From the NCBI GenBank assembly GCA_028023455.1, contig JAQFVV010012673.1, forward strand, positions 790,567 to 854,566: a stretch of DNA of 64,000 bases, given 5' to 3'. Both the position numbers and the translations under genes were made by a program. Shown piece after piece: positions 23,375 through 37,671 of the stretch; position 1 is the stretch's first letter; every line of letters begins with the position of its first letter. Origin of the DNA: Epiperipatus broadwayi (Eukaryota; Onychophora; Udeonychophora; Euonychophora; Peripatidae). The notes beneath the pieces were generated by a model. That model searched no databases and was not told the origin of the DNA. It saw only the letters and a list, made by a program, of their open reading frames with translations.

Positions 23375-26300
23375 AATAAACATCACGCTATTATAAACCA
23401 ACATAATTCACCCCCTACCAACATCTACATTTAACCTAGAAAAATTTATAAATAAATACTTTAGATTCACTTTTTTACATATTTAGAGTTACCCATTTCA
23501 CTAGCTCACGAGCGCAATAAAATCTATAAATTTTATATCTTAAATATAAAGAATAAAATAATAAACCACAGCCAGAAATTAACACAGAAAAATATTTATT
23601 TCACATATAAAATCATTCTAAATTCGAGAATAAGTTTAACATTTAGATTTTTATCTTAATTTTTAATTTTACATTTAAAATACTTCTATAATGTTTAATA
23701 TTTTATTTAGAGGGTCGAGTATGAATGGACTACATAGGTCTGCATTTGAAAGGAAAATATTCTTCCCTGATTTAACCTTAGGCAACAAATTTCCAATCAA
23801 CTGCGCCAATCCATCTGATACATTCATTATTCAATGTAGCATGATACGACAACACAAAATACTATATTGTCAGAATTACATCTGAACAATCAGTAGAAAT
23901 AGAGAAGACATTGACTCTCCACCAACAGAATGTACATCTGTCAATAGATCAATAAACTAAAAACTCCATAGGAATGATCGTCTTCTCCACTTACAAACCC
24001 ATCCATAGCAAACAGAGGGTGTGTGGTATATCTATAATCCTCCCGTACGGATCTCATACTACATTTACTAATTACCCAAATATATCCAATCCATTGAACC
24101 AATTCAACTACAAATGAATAACCTAAGATTACCCTCCCTTAATACAACTTTACAAAACTATATAGCCATTCCCCCGACTTAATTTTAACATTTATATACT
24201 TCACAGATTTATTTAAAAATTTTATAGATCGATTACACAGATTCCACTCAAAAACATTTCAAATAAACATAAACGATCAAAATACAAAATTATTGATACC
24301 ACAATCAGAGGAAACTTATAAGTAACCCAATAGTATTCACCATAAGATACTTCTTTCACCAATAACTTAAAGACATCCGAATAAATACATTTTAGATACT
24401 CACCGTAGTATCATTAGTTATCAATGTCTATATTTTGATCAAATATAAACCCAAAATCTAATTAACCCAAACGAATCCATCAACGTCTATAGACAACTTA
24501 AATTAATACATTTAATAATTTCTACAATAAAATATTACTACACATAAAAATATTAAAGAAATGATTCTTTTCACAATCGAAAGATATAAAATTTACCATT
24601 ATTAATTTGATTTAAACTTACAAAAAGTCAGATAGAGTCCATTTTAAATAAGTTTGTTTATTAATTTTTCAACTTACAAAGTTCTTGATTGATTTTAGAA
24701 TTGTTCCTTTCCTATAGCTTATAGCAGAACTCCTTCCTTGTATGTCCATGGAGTCTTTAATTGAAAGATCGATCTAATGTTCAGGAGGTCATTTGCTGGT
24801 TCATGGTATCAGTCATTTCATTTCAGAGATAAGTGGGAGAGAACATAAACGTCTTTATCCCGTCTCCCCAACCAAGTTAAAAACTCCTTAACTCACTATT
24901 TCTTTCTTTTTATATCATCCACAAGATTCACTAACAAAACTCACTAATCTTTTTTTCTTATGGTCGCCAAGCTTAGTGCTTCCATTTGTCAACTAAAATC
25001 TCTTTCTTCTCTTATCTAACTTTCCATCTGACTTTTTAATTAAACAGCTTTTAGATAATTAATAAACAATCATTTCCTTTTATAGATTACAGGAATTAAT
25101 TAATACCTGTTTTTATTTTAACTTACGTTATTTTTTTATTAAAATATTTTTATATTTCAATCTTGTATTTTTTATTTAAAAAATACATTCAAATACCTTT
25201 TTTTTTGTTTATAAAAAAAAAATTTTAGTTAACATCTGTCAATGTAACATGTTTAACAATGTTTTAATTTTAGCGTTTAGTTTTTTCTTTTATTTGCGAA
25301 CTTTTAAGTTTTTATTTTAAATTAATGTAACGACATATTTATATATCGTTACACTATATAAAATAATTGACTTATTCAAACATATATTTGTATAATGAGG
25401 GTCAGTGATATACCTGTGGATGTATCCATCGATACAAGGAATAATGAGCAATAAGTACCCGGTGAGCTTTTTAAATCATCATCAGTTCCACCAGAAAAAT
25501 TGCAGAATATTCAGTGGATTAACCACCAGTGATGAAGCAAACTTAAAGGATATATAAACCAATAATAATAATTATTTTGCAGACTAACCACTAACACAGA
25601 ATAGTGTAGGTGATATAATAAAATTGCCTACAATTATCCTATAACATTAATGTAATCTGAACATTTACTTCCAGATAAACTCATTAATCTACCAAATAGT
25701 GAGGCATATGTTGTTTTATAAACACGATTCAAGATCAAAAGTTGTAATAAAATTCTATTACAGGAAACAATTGAGATAACAGCCAATCATAGACCAAATA
25801 GTATAAAAAATATTACCAATATTACAACATGAGTATAAGCACAGAACCTTAGGACAACATACAAGATTGAGCCATGTGGTAATGATACGTTATAGATTCA
25901 TCAAACTAATCATGAAACTCTTCCACAAGTGCTGTTCCCTAAATCGACTCTCATCAATCCCCACACCCAAGTGAACAAGTAATTATTTTACGTAATAAAT
26001 TATATATACCATGTGCTTTACATATTTACAAGATAATATAAAATATAATAAAACATAATATCCAAGTGCATTAAATTATTACATTAGGTTCAAATATATG
26101 TTATTTAAATCCATTGGCTATTAGCCAATCAATTAATAGCACACTTCTTAAACTTAATGACAAATATAATTCAAATAAATATTTCTCTTTTTTTAAACAA
26201 CATAGAATCTTAAAGTTGATTATATGCTGCTTCATCTTCATTTATAAGGAATACTCATATATTAGTTGATTTGTACATAGGTTCTCTGAGAAGCTATGAT

Positions 26301-29300
26301 ATTTGAAAGTGAGGATAGGTATTTTAATCAAATTTTCATAAATAATTAATGAAATGGCTTGGTGTTGTTTTGGGGGTTCTGGAATTGAAATGCTTTACTG
26401 CCTTTAATTTATGAATTTTGAAGACAACAAATGATTGTTAAAGCAAATAATTATCTCATGAGTGCCATAACAGCTAAAATTCATTCCTGGTCAGCTGTTA
26501 TTTCTTTAAACACTACAGTAATTTCAGGAAGATAACTCATACTGTCATTTGTAATATAAGTTCAGAGGCAAACCATGATTAATTCTTTGTCATCTGGACA
26601 AAAGCATATGAAGGGTTAAAACTGCACTGAATTCTACACATATATAACCCTAGAAGTGTCAAAGTCATGAAAATAAACATAACCAAATTAAATACACCAT
26701 CTTAATCTGAACATATATAACACTCCCATATGTGTTAAAGTTCATGAAAGAAAAAAAATATTTAAAGTTAAATATAATACTTTGTATTGCACTTTCAAAA
26801 CACTACTATGAGAGATAAAGTTATGAAGATAAAACTTTATTTGAGGCTAAATCATAGTTTGTAAACAATAAGAAATTTCAAATAGACTGACCTTTTAGAG
26901 CCACTATTCCTGTTGTCATGGTTAACAATAATTCCTGTGCATTTCAGTTGTAGACTTTGTTGGAGAGTATCAGCAATTAGATCTACAATTGGTGGACCAT
27001 AACAAATTTGTTAAGATTTAGCTATGCATTTTACTATTCATACTTGATAATATTACAACTTAAATTATTTAAGAGAAATTTTAATTTAACTTCTTTCTTT
27101 ATCTTTACAAACTTCTCTTTTTTTAAAGAGATGTTTTTCGTTTTTCATTATATATTTAACAATAAAAAATAAAATAAAATAAATTTTTAATTTTTATTAT
27201 AAACTTGCTGTCATTACAGCAATTCTCAAAAAAAAAAAAAAAAAAAAAATCCCTCTATTTTAATTTTTTCTTAGCCAATTAAATTTCTTCTCATTTGCAT
27301 ATCTGTTTTAAAAACTGAAAATGAAAAGAAAGAAAAAAAATGTGTTCATCTTATCATATCCTATAAATTAATTTAAAAGAAATTAAATGAATTCTTCAAT
27401 TAAATCAAAATAATCTTTAGGATTATTTAAAGAGAAAAATAAATGATAATTATTAGGTTTTTATTTATCTCACAGTACTTGATGTAATGTAATGTTGGAT
27501 TTCACCTTTAGGTTAAGCACAGTTTATATGACTTAGTGTTTGGAAACAGAGCAAATCTAATATATGAAAAAAAGAAAAGAAGAAAAAAACAATACAATAA
27601 TTAAAAAAAAATGGAATTATATCATCTCACTGTTTAATAAGTTTGAACATAAGGGACAAGCATATTAAATGATAGCCATGGTAATCAAGTCATCTGAAAG
27701 AAGAAAGAGAAATTTATACTAGTTTTTCCAAGCTATTTATATTTTGTACCAAAATATAAGGTTACAATATATATATATATTACTATCACTCTAATCAAAA
27801 GTTTTAGCAACCAGCTATATATATATATATATTGTGCCCTTTTGTATGGGTCACCATTTAAGTTTTGTGCTAATCTAGTGGAAAATTTTAAATTTAAGAA
27901 GTATTTTAAAGATGTGATGTTGACTTTGCTTGTGGTAATGTTACCATAAGTTTAATTAAGGCAATCTATGAGTATTTGGTGTGTGAATTGTGTTGGTATC
28001 GAGAAGATATTTAAATGATGATGATTATGATGTAATACTGCATTAATAAATTTAATGACAAATGTTTAAAACTAAAGTATTTAAAAGACAAGTTAAAATT
28101 AGACAAGATATTTATTAAATTCAAAATATATGTTAAAAGTGAATAAAAATATTTTAAATTATAAGTACTTAAATTGAGATTAATATTTGATTTTAATCAT
28201 ATCAAATAATTATTTTAAAATCTGATATAATATCTTATTTATTTTAAAAATAAATATTTATTTTAAAAAAGCAATTGTTAAGTTTATTTTAGACAAGCGT
28301 CTTTGTTATAGAGAACAGAGTTATACACACGGGGGTCTATAAAATTGCTAATTATTTTAAAAATCTGTTATAAATTTATAAATAATATGAGATCACGAGA
28401 TAAAAAAATAAAGATTTAAGTAAAATATTAAATTTATTTTAAAAATATTTCTTAAAAATATAACATTTAAAAAGATTTAGTTTATTTTAAATGATCTTAT
28501 AAAAGTTAAGATTTAAACCAAGGAGAAAGAATATTTTAAAAGTTTGTAAATTTAAATAAACGATAAAATTATTTGATAAAAATCAAATATTAAATAAGTC
28601 TTATTTATTTTTAATATGGTTGGTAAATATGTAAATAAGCAAAGTTTGATTGTTTAAACAAACCAATCAGATGTGGAGTCTCTTCCACTATAAAAGTGGT
28701 TCAATTGTTGAGGGGTTCTCTACAATAAAACTTCTAATCGTTGTGCTATTAAAAAATAGTGAGAAATTTATAAACTTAAAAACGGTAAACATAAGAGTGT
28801 AGTATATAATTTTATAATTTAAAGATAAATATGCAGGAGAATAATAACCTATTATCTTCTCAATATCGAAACCAATTTACGACATACAATGGAAAACAGA
28901 TCGGGAATTATCGAAATAAAGAAAGGGGACAAAAACTCAAGAGGAGAAAGAGATTTACAAAAAAGTTTCAAAAGTAAATACTATTGTCTATTACTAATGA
29001 TATTTTTAAAAAATATAAATATTTCTGAAAAGATATTTGACAAATATAGAAGAAAAATATATCTTGAGGAAAGAATAAGGGAGAATTTTAAATAAATATT
29101 GCCTGTAAGTTTATGCTAAAAGATAAATATTGATTTTAAAAAGGCAAAAGACTATAAATATGATTATTTAAATTGCAATATAATAAAATTGATATCGAAA
29201 TAACTAAATGTGGATATAGAGAAGAATTAATTTACCTGAATTATTATAAATGCGAAGAATACATGGAGACAAACAAGTAAACTGCCAAGCCAAACTAAGT

Positions 29301-31884
29301 TAATTTAAAATAATTGAAGGATAATTTTATTAATTATAACTTAGTTTTGAAATAATAACTTTTTGAATAATATTCTATGAAGAACTGGATCCAGAGAATT
29401 TATAACTATTGTTTTAATTTTGTTTTGTTTTCTTGGGGAACTTATTTTTATTTTTGAAAAAAAGAACGTTATCATTTTTATTATAAACTTTCAAGAAGCA
29501 CGTGATACAACGGAACAGGAAATAGTGTTTTATTGACTTTATACGGAGGATATTTGTTAGAACTTTTATGGTAGAACAAAAGTCATCGCTGGAATCCGTA
29601 ATATAAATTTTATTTTATTTATTTAACATAAAATTTAAAGTATTATTAAACTATTAAAAAGTAGGTTAGGTACATTTATTAAATAGTAACTTAAAAATAA
29701 TATAATAATTAATTACATAAATTTATTTTATAATTAATTTAACACGGAATATTCTAATGAATGTTTATGAGTGAAAATGTGAATGATTTTTATTTTATGA
29801 AGCTGCAAATTCCGAAGAATACTGGATAGCAGAATGGACATTATTATTGTTATGGTAAAAAAAATATTGTATAATTTTTTAAAAAAATGAATTTAATATG
29901 TTTTTCTTTAGATCAACTGAATATTATGTTGTTGTAGAATGAATGGATAAATATATTATGAAAACACATACATTATATTGACAACAAACTTTATTAAAAT
30001 ATGCATAAATTTTTAATTTATAATATAAACATGATACAACATTACGTAAAAGCTTAGAAAATAATTATATGATTCTTTCGTAAATAATTTTGATATTTTT
30101 ATTTATGCTTAGTATTAAAATGATGTTTATTATTTGTCTAAGTAATTATTTTATTTTTGCAAGTCAGAAAAGGATTTTAAAAGTCTATATTTTTGTGTAT
30201 TTTGTTTATTGAGTAAGTTAAGTTACGTTATGAGTAGAAGCCTATATTTAGATTGAAAAGTTTACTAAGTATAGACAATGTAGTATGAGTAATTTGGATA
30301 ATGAATATTTTATTTGAAGTTGATATTTGTTTTCCGGAAAGTGTTTTAAATAAGTTTAGAATATGTTTTATAGATAGAAATTTATTAGAAAGGTTAGTAA
30401 AGCACATAGGGTAAAATAATGATTTTATACAGAAAGGAATCATAAAATTTATCTAATGTAATGTTTTATGAATTTAAAATTGATAAATGATTTAAATATT
30501 AATGTTTGAATAATACAGATATAGAATGCATATTTTATAAAACATATAACAGGAATTACATTAGGTGGAATATAATTATAACCAATCATTTGTTTTACAT
30601 TATAAAGAGATATTGATTTTATATACAGCTATTAGGCAATGCTAATAACAAAGTGAATACATAATAATACATTATAAATGATATTTAATTAATGTAGTTA
30701 TTTAATAGGTAGAGCTACATTATGTACACATGCTACATAAATAGTCTTGATATATTGTTATTTGTAGTAATTAAAGTACAACTATTTATTTAAAAATCTA
30801 AGTTTAAGAAAAACACACTATAATCATATTAATATAGCATTTGAAGGAATGTGTAATTGCTTATTAAGTACATAAGTTAATAACAGTGTAAGCCTCTTAT
30901 ATTTGTATTTTCTTATTTTTTTTATTTTATTTGTTGTCATAAATTTTAAACTGTAAATAGTGTAAATAAATTTTATTTGAAGTTATTGTAAATAAATTTG
31001 TTAATTTGTTTTAAAAGTGTGTCGAGTTTCATTATTTTCACCTCAGCATTTTGACATCAGATGATTTGAAATAAACATAATATTTGCACAAAATTGAATT
31101 TGTTATTATTACTTTAGAATTGAATACTATATTTGCTTAACATTATTTTATAAGAATGGATTGACATGAACATAAATATTGCAATGGTCATAAGATGATT
31201 ATAATGCACTTATAAGAATACAAATTGTTTATTGCCACAGATTATTAAGTATAGATTTTGATCTATTTTAAAATGAAGATACCATATGAAATAGAAGACT
31301 ACATATAATTATTTATTTATTTAATGATTGATTATATCATAGAAATAGATGAGATTAAATTACACTCTAAGATTAGTATTATTTATTATTATTATTAAAA
31401 TAAGTTAGGTGTATTTAGGTATGATATAAAATCCCACATCATACTTATTTACATAAATTATTATTATTTTAAAATTAGAAGAACCTGAGATTATTTAATT
31501 ATATTTTAAGTTAAGTTAGGAATTATTTTAGTATTATTAAAGATAATTATTTCATTTAAAGCATAAGAATACTATAGATGTAGTGGTAGGAGATAAGGTA
31601 GGGAGATTCTTATGCCATTGAGACAGTATCTTGGAAGATATTGATCGTGAAATCTGCTTATATTTGTAACTTTAGCTATATTTATAAAACTTATTTAATT
31701 AGAAACTAGAACTAATGCTTTTGATGATTGAAAAAATTTAATTAAGAATGAAGTATAAAAGAATTAAAGATAGAAGCAAATTTTAATGAAGCAAATAATG
31801 TAACTGAGCTAGTTGTATTTTAAACTATTTTATATATCAAGAAGTAAGGGTACAATATATATATATATATATATATTAGATTAA
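23375..31884. other. 8.5 kb AT-rich region, no gene identified
   Basis: No ORF of coding character. Minor items: a short palindrome at about 25326-25355 (TGTAACGACAT inverted); poly-A of about 20 bp at 27228-27249; and (TA)n runs at 27766-27779, 27817-27830 and 31854-31876. A TATA-like ACTATAAAAG lies near 28690, and CCTCAGCATTTTGACATCAG near 31043 could be an LTR edge plus primer-binding site. I could not find paired LTRs, so no LTR element is claimed. Confidence 0.45.
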
Positions 31885-33921
31885 GAACATTCTAATGAAT
31901 TTAAATTAGAACTTACAAATCGGTTTCAAGTATTAGTAGATTTTGAACATGATTCAGATTTGAATGAAATTAATATGAAAATAACTGATACACTTTTAAA
32001 AACTGCAACAAAGATAGCTGGTAGAAAAAAGCAGCAATTGACTAATAAAATTTCTACTGAGACTAGAGAACTTATGAAGAAAAGAAGGAATATGAAGATA
32101 TGCAAGAATGATGCATTAAAAAGAATTGAATATCTCGAATTTTGTAAAATGGTGCGGAAAAGAGTTGAAAATGATATAAGAAAGTATAACTGTGAACTAG
32201 CAAGAAAAGCTGTAGAAGAAAATAAAAGTCTTAAGAATGTAAAACAACATTTTGGTATTGGTAGGAAATTTATATCTGCAATAAGGAAAAAAGATGGAAT
32301 TATTACTAAAAAGAGGGATGACATTATGAAATTGGTAGAAGATTTTTATCAAGAATTATATAGTAATAAAGAACAAGTACCTCCTATATCTATTACATCT
32401 TCCGAATTGCCCAGAATTTTAAATGAAGAAGTGAGAAATGCAATTAAACGTATGAAAAAAGGAAAGGCTCCAGGTAATGATGGAATTATAATTGATATAT
32501 TAAAAGAAGCAGGTGAAGAAACAGAAAAAATATTAGCAAAGTTATATACCAAATGTCTAAATGATAAAGATGTACCAGATGATTGGAAGAATGCAGTAAT
32601 AATATTAATATTTAAAAAAGGTGATAAAGAAGATATTAGAAATTACAGACCTATCAGCCTTTTATCAGTTTTATATAAAATTTTTACCAAGATAATTACA
32701 ACTCGTCTACAGAGAACCTTGGATTTTCACCAACCAAGAGAACAAGCTGGATTTAAAAGTGGTTTTAGTACAGTAGATCATATTCAAGTATTGAGAGAAG
32801 TTATAGAAAGGACAAATGAATATGAGTTGTCATTATGTTTTGGATTTGTAGATTATGAAAAGGCATTTGATTCTATAAACATTTCTTCAGTGATTAAAGC
32901 ATTGGATCATCAAGGTATAGATCCAGGATATTGTCATATTTTAAAGAATATTTATAAAAATGCAACAGCAACAATTAGATTACATAATGATACTGGGAAA
33001 GTCAACAATGAGAAAGGTGTAAGACAAGGTGACTCCATATCTCCAAAACTTTTTACAGCAGTGCTGCAAGAAGTATTTTGTGGATTAAAATGGAAAACTA
33101 AAGGAGTGAAAGTAAATGGAGATTATTTAAATCATTTAGATTTCGCAGATGATGTAGTTGTTTTTACAAATAATGCTTCCGAGCTGCAAGAAATGTTGCA
33201 GGAGTTATCAGATGAAAGTAGGAAAGTAGGACTAAAGATAAATGTTAAAAAGACTAAAGTAATGTTTAATCAATTTGCTCAAAATATGAAAATAAAGATT
33301 GATTATGATGAATTAGAAGAAGTTAAGAGTTACAAATACCTTGGTCAGATTATTAATACAGATGGAAACATAATAGAGGAAATTAATCATAGAATTAAAC
33401 TTGGTTGGAGTGCTTTTGGTAGAAATAACTTGATATTAAAAGGAAATATGCCTATGTGTTTGAAAAGAAAGGTTTTTAACAAATGTGTTTTACCAGTTCT
33501 TACTTATGGATCTGAGACTTGGACACTTAATAGAAGATCAATATAGAGACTTCAGACCACTCAAAGAAGTATGGAGAGATGTATGTTGGGAGTAACAAGA
33601 AGAGATCGAAAACGCAATGTATGGGTAAGAGAACAAACAGGTGTTACTGACCTCATTGAAAAAATTAAAAGATTGAAGTGGAGTTGGGCTGGACATATTG
33701 CTAGAAGAGATGATAATAGATGGACAAATGAAATTTTAAACTGGATTCCCAGAGACTGTAAAAGACCCAGAAGGAGACCACATGTAAGATGGATGGATGA
33801 AATAAGAAAATGTGTAGGGGTGATGTGGAGAAGAGAAGCTAAAGATCGGAGAAGATGGATTAAACTTGGAGAGACCTTCATCCTGCAGTGGATTGATAAT
33901 GGTTGATAATGATGATGATGA
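31885..33921 (+). mobile_element. RTE LINE copy 2, 5' truncated
   Basis: Begins inside the ORF (GAACATTCTAATGAATTT) and ends with the (GAT)n tail at 33903-33921. It sits in a (TA)n tract on both sides, so the target was a TA microsatellite and the duplication cannot be delimited. Sequence is nearly identical to copy 1 over the shared part, so the insertion is fairly recent. Confidence 0.93.
31890..33906 (+). pseudogene. RTE reverse transcriptase, truncated, with one nonsense codon
   Basis: A single frame runs from the truncation point to the terminal TGA at 33904-33906. It is interrupted only by TAG at 33544-33546, where copy 1 reads CAG. It lacks the endonuclease. The RT shows [38 protein letters not shown] and an intact FADD box near 33143. 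After the stop come [11 protein letters not shown] and KWSWAGHIARRDD of the C-terminal domain. The frame is otherwise intact over about 670 codons. Confidence 0.92.
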
Positions 33922-33967
33922 TATATATATATATATTAATATATAACAAACTAACCAAAGGAAATAC

Positions 33968-34176
33968 ATATAAAAACAAAAAAAAAAACTTATAAATCAA
34001 ATAAATAATATTATATTTCAACCAGAGGATTGGTTTTCATCAGAAAGTAAAAAAATACACAGTAAAATGGCGATTATCGCCATTTTACTGTTTATTTTTT
34101 CTTTCTGATGAAAACCAATCCTCTGGTTGAAATATAATATTATTTATTGGATTTATAAGTCTTTTTTTGTTTATAT
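33968..34176. repeat. Fold-back element with hairpin motif in both arms
   Basis: Arms of about 100 bp are near-perfect inverted copies around 34070-34076 (GGCGATTATCGCC). Each arm carries CTGATGA, A, AACC, 8-base loop, GGTT, GAAAT (34105-34133 on plus; 34015-34043 on minus). Confidence 0.9.
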
Positions 34177-34186
34177 ATATATATAA

Positions 34187-34683
34187 TTAGTTTCCAACTA
34201 GTAAACACCTAAACATTCACAGTAAATATAGCAACCAATATTTCTAACTGCTGTCAAGGCAACCTTCACACCTTTTAATAGCAAGAATGGAAATCCATTC
34301 TTACTAATGGTCCATTGAATATATATGGACACTTAAAGATTGCAACTTGACTACAGAGTATGAAATATTGTTACACTGAAGTTTAAATAAACCTCTTTAA
34401 ACATGAAATAAACATGTCACTATAATGCAGACTAATAAACAGTCATCTAAAACATTACTGATTGCAATACTTTTAAATTGCCCATGTATTATTTAGAAAT
34501 AATAAGGGAAATAGTGCCTTAAACTAATCTGGGATAAAGATGTAATTAGTTTCCAACCAGTAACCACCTAAACATTCACAGTAAATATAGAAACCAATAT
34601 TTCTAACTGCTGTCAAGGCAACCTTCACACCTTTTAATAGCAAGAATGGAAATCCATTCTTACTAATGGTCCATTGAATATAT
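34187..34683 (+). repeat. FB-C repeat: one complete and one interrupted unit
   Basis: Two direct units with a period of about 357 bp, each starting near AGTTTCCAAC and containing CTGCTGTCAAGGCAACCTTC. The second unit stops at 34683, where the RTE is inserted, and resumes at 41118. Confidence 0.88.
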
Positions 34684-34703
34684 CATCATCATCATCATCA
34701 TCA

Positions 34704-37536
34704 TCAACCATTATCAATCCACTGCAGGATGAAGGTCTCTCCAAGTATAATCCATCTTCTTCGATCTTTAGCTTCTCTTCTCCACAACACTCCTGCACAT
34801 TTTCTTATTTCATCCATCCATCTCACATGTGGTCTCTTTCTGGGTCTTTTAAAATCTCTTGGAATCCAGTTTAAAATTTCAATTGTCCATCTATTATCAT
34901 CTCTTCTAACAATATGTCCAGCCCAACTCCATTTCAATCTTTTAATTTTTTTAATAAGGTCAGTAACACCTGTTTGTTGTCTTACCCATACATTGCATTT
35001 TCGATCTCTTCTTGTTACTCCCAACATACATCTCTCCATACTCCTTTGAGTGGTCTGAAGTCTCTGTATTGCTTTTCTATTAAGTGTCCAAGTCTCAGAT
35101 CCATAAGTAAGAACTGGTAAAACACATTTGTTGAAAACCATCCTTTTCAAACACATAGGCATATTTCCTTTTAGTATCAAGTTATTTCTACCAAAAGCAC
35201 TCCAACCAAGTTTAATTCTATGATTAATTTCCTCCATTATGTTTCCATCTGTATTAATAATCTGACCAAGGTATTTGTAACTGTTAACTTCTTCTAATTC
35301 TTCATAATCAATCTTTATTTTCATATTTTGAGCAAATCGATTAAACATTACATTAGTCTTTTTAACATTTATCTTTAGTCCTACTTTTCTACTTTCATCT
35401 GCTAACTCCTGCAACATTACCTGCAGCTCTGAAGCATTATTTGTAAAAACAACTACATCATCTGTGAAATCTAAATGACTTAAATACTCTCCATTTACTT
35501 TCACTCCTTCAGTTTCCTGTTTTAATCCACAAAATACTTCTTGAAGCACTGCTGTAAAGAGTTTTGGAGATATGGAGTCACCTTGTCTTACACCTTTCTC
35601 AATGTTGATTTTTCCAGTATCATTATGTAATCTAATTGTTGTTGTTGCATTTTTATAAATATTCTTTAAAATATGACAATATCCTGGATCTATACCTTGA
35701 TGATCCAATGCTTTAATCATTGAAGAAATGTGTATAGAATCGAATGCCTTTTCATAATCTACAAATCCAAAACATAATGACAACTCATATTTGTTTGACC
35801 TTTCTATGACTTCTCTCAATACCTGGATATGATCTATTGTACTAAAACCACTTTTAAATCCAGCTTGTTCTCTTGGTTGGTGAAAATCCAAAGTTCTCTG
35901 TAGACGAGTTGTAATTATCTTGGTAAAAATTTTATATAAAACTGATAAAAGGCTGATAGGTCTGTAATTTCTAATATATTCTTTATCACCTTTTTTAAAT
36001 ATTAATATTATTACTACATTCTTCCAATCTTCCGGTACATCTTTATCATTTAGACATTTGGTATATAACTTTGCTAAAATTGTTTCTATTTCTTCACCTG
36101 CTTCTTTTAATATATCAATTATAATTCCATCATTTCCTGGAGCCTTTCCTTTCTTCATACACTTAATTGCATGTCTCACTTCTTCATTTAAAATTCTGGG
36201 CAATTCGGAAGATGTAATAGATATAGGAAGTACTTGTTCTTTATTACTATATAATTCTTGATAACAATCTTCTACCAATTTCATGATGTCATCTCTCTTT
36301 TTAGTAATAATTCCATCTTTTTTTCTTATTGCAGATATAAATTTCCTACCAATACCAAAATGTTGTTTAACATTTCTGAGACTTTTATTTTCTTCTACAG
36401 CTTTCCTTGCTATTTCACAGTTATACTTTCTTATATCATTTTCAACTCTTTTCCATGCCGTTTTACAAAATTCGAGATATTCAATTCTTTTTAATACATC
36501 ATTTTTGTATATCTTCATATTCCTTCTTTTCTTCATAAATTCTCTAGTATCAGTAGAAATTTTATTAGTCAATTGCTGCTTTTTTCTACCAGCTATGTTT
36601 GTTGCAGTTTTTAAAAGTGTATCAGTTATTTTCATATTAATTTCATTCAAATGTGAATCATGTTCAAAATCTCCTAACACTTGAAACCTATTTGTAAGTT
36701 CTAATTTAAATTCATTAGAATGTTTCTGAAGATTAGGAATATCAACTGTAAATATTTTTTTTCTTAATAATTTTTGTCTCTCTAGTTTTACATTAACACG
36801 TAACTTACACCTTACTAATCGATGATCACTTCCTGTGTTAAATTTATTAAGAACATTACAATCTTGAAATATGTATTTTCTGTTAGTCAAAATATAATCC
36901 AATTCTGCTGTACCTTCATTTGGATGCTTCCATGTCCATTTCCTTTTAACATTTTTCTCAAAAAATGAATTCATAATATAAAGTTTTTCTTTTTCTGCAA
37001 ACTCCACAAGTCTATTTCCTCTCTCATTTCTATTACCATAACCAAAATTACCTACAACAATTTCATCTTTCATTTGTCTACCAATTCTAGCATTAAAGTC
37101 TCCCATAACAATTTTAAAATGTTGTTTACTCTGATCAAAAGCCTTTTGTACATCCATATAAAAATCTTCTACTACTTCATCACTATGAGAACTTATTGGG
37201 GCATAAACCTGAATTATCTGCATTTGGTATCTGCTATTAAGTTGTATAACTAATCTTGCCACTTTGTCCGATACACCATCAATCTCCACAATATTGTTCT
37301 TCCACTTTTTATTTATAATGAATCCTACTCCACTTGTATTTCCAATATGTGTGCCTTTATAATAAAGAATATGTCCACTTTTTAAATCAATTGTTTCTTC
37401 ACCTTTTCTTCTAACTTCACAAAGTCCAATAATGTCCCATTTAATATAAGACAGTTAGTTCTTCTTCTAATTCTTGCAATCTTCCTTCACTTGAAAGTGA
37501 TCTGCAGTTGTAAGTACCTAAATAAAAAGTCGTCAT
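34704..37536 (-). pseudogene. RTE endonuclease-reverse transcriptase, frameshifted near the start
   Basis: The main frame is open from the GFIINKKWK region of the endonuclease to the terminal TGA at 34704-34706, giving about 861 residues from VEIDGV onward and about 942 if the N-terminus were in frame. A 4-base insertion at about 37452-37457 shifts the first 28 codons (ATG at 37534-37536) out of frame and creates a TAA, separating GTYN from the rest. GDFN is intact here, as is SDH. The catalytic box reads FTDD rather than FADD, from a CG to CA change. The RT thumb region and the C-terminal KWSWAGHIVRRDD are complete. Confidence 0.92.
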
Positions 37537-37671
37537 CAAATGGCAGCCTGGGTCCACAATCAGGGGATTCTTAGCACTCTCCGCCTTCGGCCACCAACCG
37601 CTGCCTTGGTTGGTGACTTTATAGCCTCCTGGGAATTAGGGCCATGCTTTATTTTTGTCTGTCATAATTGT

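Noticed and set aside
23375-31884. LTR retrotransposon based on TATA-like and primer-binding-like motifs near 28690 and 31043
   Set aside because: No pair of long direct repeats and no gag or pol frame could be found.
34671-34710. CRISPR-like short tandem repeats from the ATC runs at several sites
   Set aside because: They are the (TGA)n 3' tails of RTE copies, with no spacers, and the genome is animal.
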